From Dyella subtropica (GTDB lineage Bacteria; Pseudomonadota; Gammaproteobacteria; Xanthomonadales; Rhodanobacteraceae): a DNA stretch of 64,000 nucleotides. A program made the translations under genes and the position numbers. Location: NCBI RefSeq assembly GCF_026283965.1, contig NZ_JAPDPD010000007.1:144083-208082 (forward strand), in the 5' to 3' direction. Shown piece after piece: positions 61,747 through 64,000 of this stretch. Each line of letters opens with the position of its first letter. The stretch's first letter is position 1. The notes beneath the pieces are model-generated. The model did no database searches, was not told the origin of the DNA, and saw nothing but the letters and a program-made list of their open reading frames with translations.

Positions 61747-62447
61747 TGCATATCCACCCACCCGTCGGTGGTGCGGATCTGCAGGGGCTGGAAGCGGCGC
61801 TTGTAGTCCATCTTGGGATGGCCTTCGATCCAGAAACCCAGGTAGATCCAGGGTAGGCCGCGGCGGCGGGCCAGCTCGACCTGCTGGAGGATGGCGAAGG
61901 TGCCCAGGCCGCGCGCGGTCTCGTCCGGATCGAAGAAGGTGTAGACCGCCGACACGCCGTGCAGGCAGATGTCGGTGACAGCGACACCGAGCAGGCGGGA
62001 GCCGAGGCGGAACTCCAGGAACAGCGTGGGGCTCCAGGGCGCGGTCAGGAAGCGCCGGAAGTCGCTGGCGTCGGCTTCGTCCATGCCGCCGCCGGGATGG
62101 CGCTGGCGCAGGTAGCTCTCGTACAGCGCATGCCGCTCGGCGTTGTAGCCGGCCATGGATTCAACGATCTCTAGATCGGCGTTGCGCTTAAGGCAACGGC
62201 GCTGCGAGCGGTCAGGCTGGAACCGCGCTGCGTCGATGCGGCAGGGCGTGCAGGCGCGGCAATGGCTGCAATAGGGGAAGTAGAGGTGGCCACCGGCACG
62301 GCGGAAGCCTCGTTCCAGGGCCGGGCCGTACAGTTGGTCTAGCTGCGGCGCGGCCGGATCGATCACCAAATTCTGCGCCGTGCGGTCCGCAAAATAGCCG
62401 CAAGCGTGAGGCAGGGTTTGGAAAAGGCGGACGCGGTCGGAGCGCAT
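61731..62447 (-). CDS. bpt: Aspartate/glutamate leucyltransferase
   Basis: 238 aa. It transfers Leu from Leu-tRNA to N-terminal Asp or Glu of proteins, marking them for ClpAP (N-degron pathway). The Cys cluster YCSHCRACTPCRI near 58-70, the LYESYLRQRH segment, HPGGGMDEADASDFRRFL near 116-133 and YLGFWIEGHPKMDYKRRF near 200-217 identify it. The C-terminus (MQEREK) is encoded in the repeat. Confidence 0.95.
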   Translation of the reverse strand: MRSDRVRLFQTLPHACGYFADRTAQNLVIDPAAPQLDQLYGPALERGFRRAGGHLYFPYCSHCRACTPCRIDAARFQPDRSQRRCLKRNADLEIVESMAGYNAERHALYESYLRQRHPGGGMDEADASDFRRFLTAPWSPTLFLEFRLGSRLLGVAVTDICLHGVSAVYTFFDPDETARGLGTFAILQQVELARRRGLPWIYLGFWIEGHPKMDYKRRFQPLQIRTTDGWVDMQEREK

Positions 62448-62507
62448 GTGCTGATTCTATGTCCGACGCGGCTTACTGTGACAAGAGTCTCAGTTTTCCG
62501 GCGTGGG

Positions 62508-62900
62508 CTATAGCACTCCGAGATAGCGCAGCATCAGGACCACAAAGGCGCCGGCCACGGCCAGCATCACGATGCGGCGCGCACGCGTGGCCACGCTTTG
62601 GCGCCGCAGCTCCGGGGTGGGGTTGCGTGCCAGGGCCAGCTCCTCGCCGTGACGTATCACCGGCTCAATGCCGATTTCGCGCAACAGGATACGGGCCTGG
62701 GTGTAGTCGTCGGCCTTGGTGACCCAGACCTGCGGCCAGCGGTCGCGGTTTTCCTTGCGCTGCGAGTAGCTGAAGCGCTCGTAGCTCGGCTTGTTCCAGT
62801 TGGAACGGTTGGCAACCGTGCATTCGATGCCGTGCTCGCCGAGCAGGGCAACCACACGGTCGATGTTTTCAGGGCGGGGAGAGGTATAGAGCTGGCGCAT
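62508..62900 (-). CDS. DUF2007-type protein with C-terminal membrane anchor
   Basis: 130 aa. The N-terminal 75 residues form a DUF2007 (PII-like/ferredoxin-fold) domain: LYTSPRPENIDRVVALLGEHGIECTV, and WVTKADDYTQARILLREIG. A C-terminal helix (IVMLAVAGAFVVLMLRYLG) anchors it in the membrane. Xanthomonas relatives carry the label pathogenicity-related, without a defined mechanism. It lies 33 bp after tesB on the same strand. Confidence 0.85.
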   Translation of the reverse strand: MRQLYTSPRPENIDRVVALLGEHGIECTVANRSNWNKPSYERFSYSQRKENRDRWPQVWVTKADDYTQARILLREIGIEPVIRHGEELALARNPTPELRRQSVATRARRIVMLAVAGAFVVLMLRYLGVL

Positions 62901-62933
62901 GCCGGCAGTTTACCGCCGCTGGAACCGACCGTC

Positions 62934-63797
62934 TCAGTTGCGCAGACGGATCAGGCCTTCCTGCGCGGTCGAGGCCACCAACCGCCCATCGCGACTGAAG
63001 ATCTGGCCGCGGGCCAGACCGCGAGAGCCCTGTGCGGTGGGACTGTCGAACGAGTACAGCAGCCACTCATCCACACGGAACGGGCGGTGGAACCACAGCG
63101 CATGGTCCAGACTCGCCATCTGGACGTTGTGCGTGTAGTAGGAGATGCCATGCGGCAAGGTGGCGGTGCCGATCAGGTTGAAGTCCGAGGCGTAAGCCAG
63201 CAGGGCGCGATGCAGCACCGGCGAGTCCTCCACTGGCGCGGTCAGCCGGAACCAGATGTGCTGGTAAGGCGGGCGCTTGCTCGGATGCAGCTTGTTCTGC
63301 GGCCACACGTGGCGGAATTCGATCGGCGCATCCACGCCCAGCCAGCGCTGCAGCTTCTCCGGCAGCTTGGCCAGCTTTTCCGGCGGTAGCGGCTGCATCG
63401 GTTCGATGTCTTCCGGCGCCGGCACTTCCGGCATCGCGATCTGGTGCTCGAAACCGGACTCCGGCACCTGAAACGAGATCGAGCCATTGAGGATCGGCTG
63501 GCCGTGCTGGATCGCTACCACCCGGCGTGAGGAAAAGGTGCCACCGTCACGCGTGCGCTCCACGCTATAGACGATCGGCGCGTTGATATCGCCGGCGCGC
63601 AGGAAATAGGCATGCAGCGAGTGCGCCTCGCGCAACGGTTCCACCGTCTGCTGGGCGGCCGACAGCGCCTGGCCGAGCACCTGCCCGCCGAACACGAAAT
63701 GCGTGCCGATATCGCGGCTCTGGCCGCGAAACAGGTTGTCTTCCAGGCGTTCGAGCTGCAGCAGGTCGACCAATTCGCGGACGTGGTTTTCCGTCAT
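62934..63797 (-). CDS. tesB: Acyl-CoA thioesterase II
   Basis: 287 aa double-hotdog thioesterase. LEDNLFRGQSRDIG, VFGGQVLGQALSAAQQTV (N-terminal hotdog), SLHAYFLRAGDINAPIVYSVERTRDGGTFSSRRVV (across 58-93) and SLDHALWFHRPFRVDEWLLYSFDSPTAQGSRGLARGQIFS (across 229-270), with the catalytic Asp/Gln/Ser set, match TesB. It hydrolyses medium- and long-chain acyl-CoA. Confidence 0.96.
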   Translation of the reverse strand: MTENHVRELVDLLQLERLEDNLFRGQSRDIGTHFVFGGQVLGQALSAAQQTVEPLREAHSLHAYFLRAGDINAPIVYSVERTRDGGTFSSRRVVAIQHGQPILNGSISFQVPESGFEHQIAMPEVPAPEDIEPMQPLPPEKLAKLPEKLQRWLGVDAPIEFRHVWPQNKLHPSKRPPYQHIWFRLTAPVEDSPVLHRALLAYASDFNLIGTATLPHGISYYTHNVQMASLDHALWFHRPFRVDEWLLYSFDSPTAQGSRGLARGQIFSRDGRLVASTAQEGLIRLRN

Positions 63798-63860
63798 GGG
63801 GTGAGGCTCGGTGTAGCGTTGCGATGGGCCGCGAGTATAGCCGGCCTCGGATATTTCACC

Positions 63861-64000
63861 CTTAGAGCCTGTTCAAAGTCTCCGCGTAGCCCGCGTTGAT
63901 CCACAGAGCGCGCCATGCGGCGATGCGCGGCTTGGCCTGACAGTCAGTCAGGCGCTGCGCCACGCCCCACCACCTGGCGCGCTCTGTGGATCAACGCGGG
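63861..64000. repeat. Nested palindromic element, copy 2, cut by the window end
   Basis: The left outer arm starts CTTAGAGCCTGTTC and runs into CTCCGCGTAGCCCGCG. The inner stem 63890-63914 is perfectly complementary to 63976-64000 (25 bp). The core has CCTGACAGTCAGTCAGG and GGCGCTGCGCC, as in copy 1 but with paired changes. The sequence of the variable stem differs fully from that of copy 1. The right outer arm should lie beyond the window. Confidence 0.85.

Overview
This 64 kb window is GC-rich, densely coded gamma-proteobacterial chromosome. Gene content and order (dapD / ArsC-like / dapE, minCDE, bpt, GumN/TraB-family protein, DUF2007 'pathogenicity-like' protein, FMN-type glutamate synthase after purT, GldA/F/G-like ABC system) point to Xanthomonadales, most likely Rhodanobacteraceae (Dyella / Rhodanobacter / Frateuria type). 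That placement rests on protein recognition, not on a database search. I found no rRNA, tRNA, phage, CRISPR array or intact insertion sequence. The accessory signal lies in intergenic palindromic repeats and a few unusual gene sets.

Layout. 1-5.6 kb: 3' part of glnD, then lysine/DAP genes dapD and dapE around an ArsC/YffB-like thioredoxin-fold protein and a DUF2165 membrane protein. 5.6-9.7 kb: periplasmic DUF4019 protein, penicillin-acylase-family amidase and a phosphodiester-glycosidase-like lipoprotein. 9.7-10 kb: a large nested palindromic repeat. 10-11 kb: two overlapping Nudix hydrolases. 11-14.7 kb: a divergent cluster of ketosynthase plus acyl carrier protein facing a FemAB/GNAT-like transferase plus an arginase-fold protein. 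14.9-18.4 kb: diguanylate cyclase, a Lys/Asp/Pro-rich exported protein and an outer-membrane beta-barrel protein. 18.6-25.2 kb: the minor pilin operon pilE-fimT-pilV-pilW-pilX-pilY1. 25.5-28.4 kb: a tight operon of alpha/beta hydrolase, two small SMR-type transporters and a DegT-family aminotransferase. 29-35.5 kb: paired M16 peptidases, a two-gene lipoate-protein ligase and parC.

36-40.1 kb: five closely spaced minus-strand genes (crcB, DUF190, cfa-type methyltransferase, S33 peptidase, GumN family) led by a fluoride riboswitch. 40.2-44.7 kb: Bcr/CflA exporter, an HExxH protein, and minE-minD-minC with an upstream overlapping GNAT gene. 44.9-48.4 kb: a DesK/NarL-type two-component system and an SRPBCC membrane-anchored protein. 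48.8-52.3 kb: ABC ATPase, permease and GldG-like protein. 52.4-54.4 kb: copper/cytochrome-oxidase assembly proteins (CtaG, PCu(A)C, SCO). 54.5-58.7 kb: DUF423, CPBP protease, DUF3887-like protein, an SPFH/ribbon-helix-helix pair and a transglutaminase-like protein. 58.9-63.8 kb: purT, FMN glutamate-synthase-family protein, bpt, DUF2007 protein and tesB. The window ends inside a second copy of the large palindromic repeat.

Most interesting: (i) a palindromic element whose core is conserved but whose long stem differs between copies while staying self-complementary; (ii) the ACP/ketosynthase/FemAB-like/arginase-like cluster, which could make an unusual acylated amino compound; (iii) a fluoride riboswitch with visible mutually exclusive pairings, apparently heading a five-gene unit; (iv) the aminotransferase/SMR-pair/hydrolase operon; (v) a tyrosine-rich mini-ORF coupled to the TTG start of minD.
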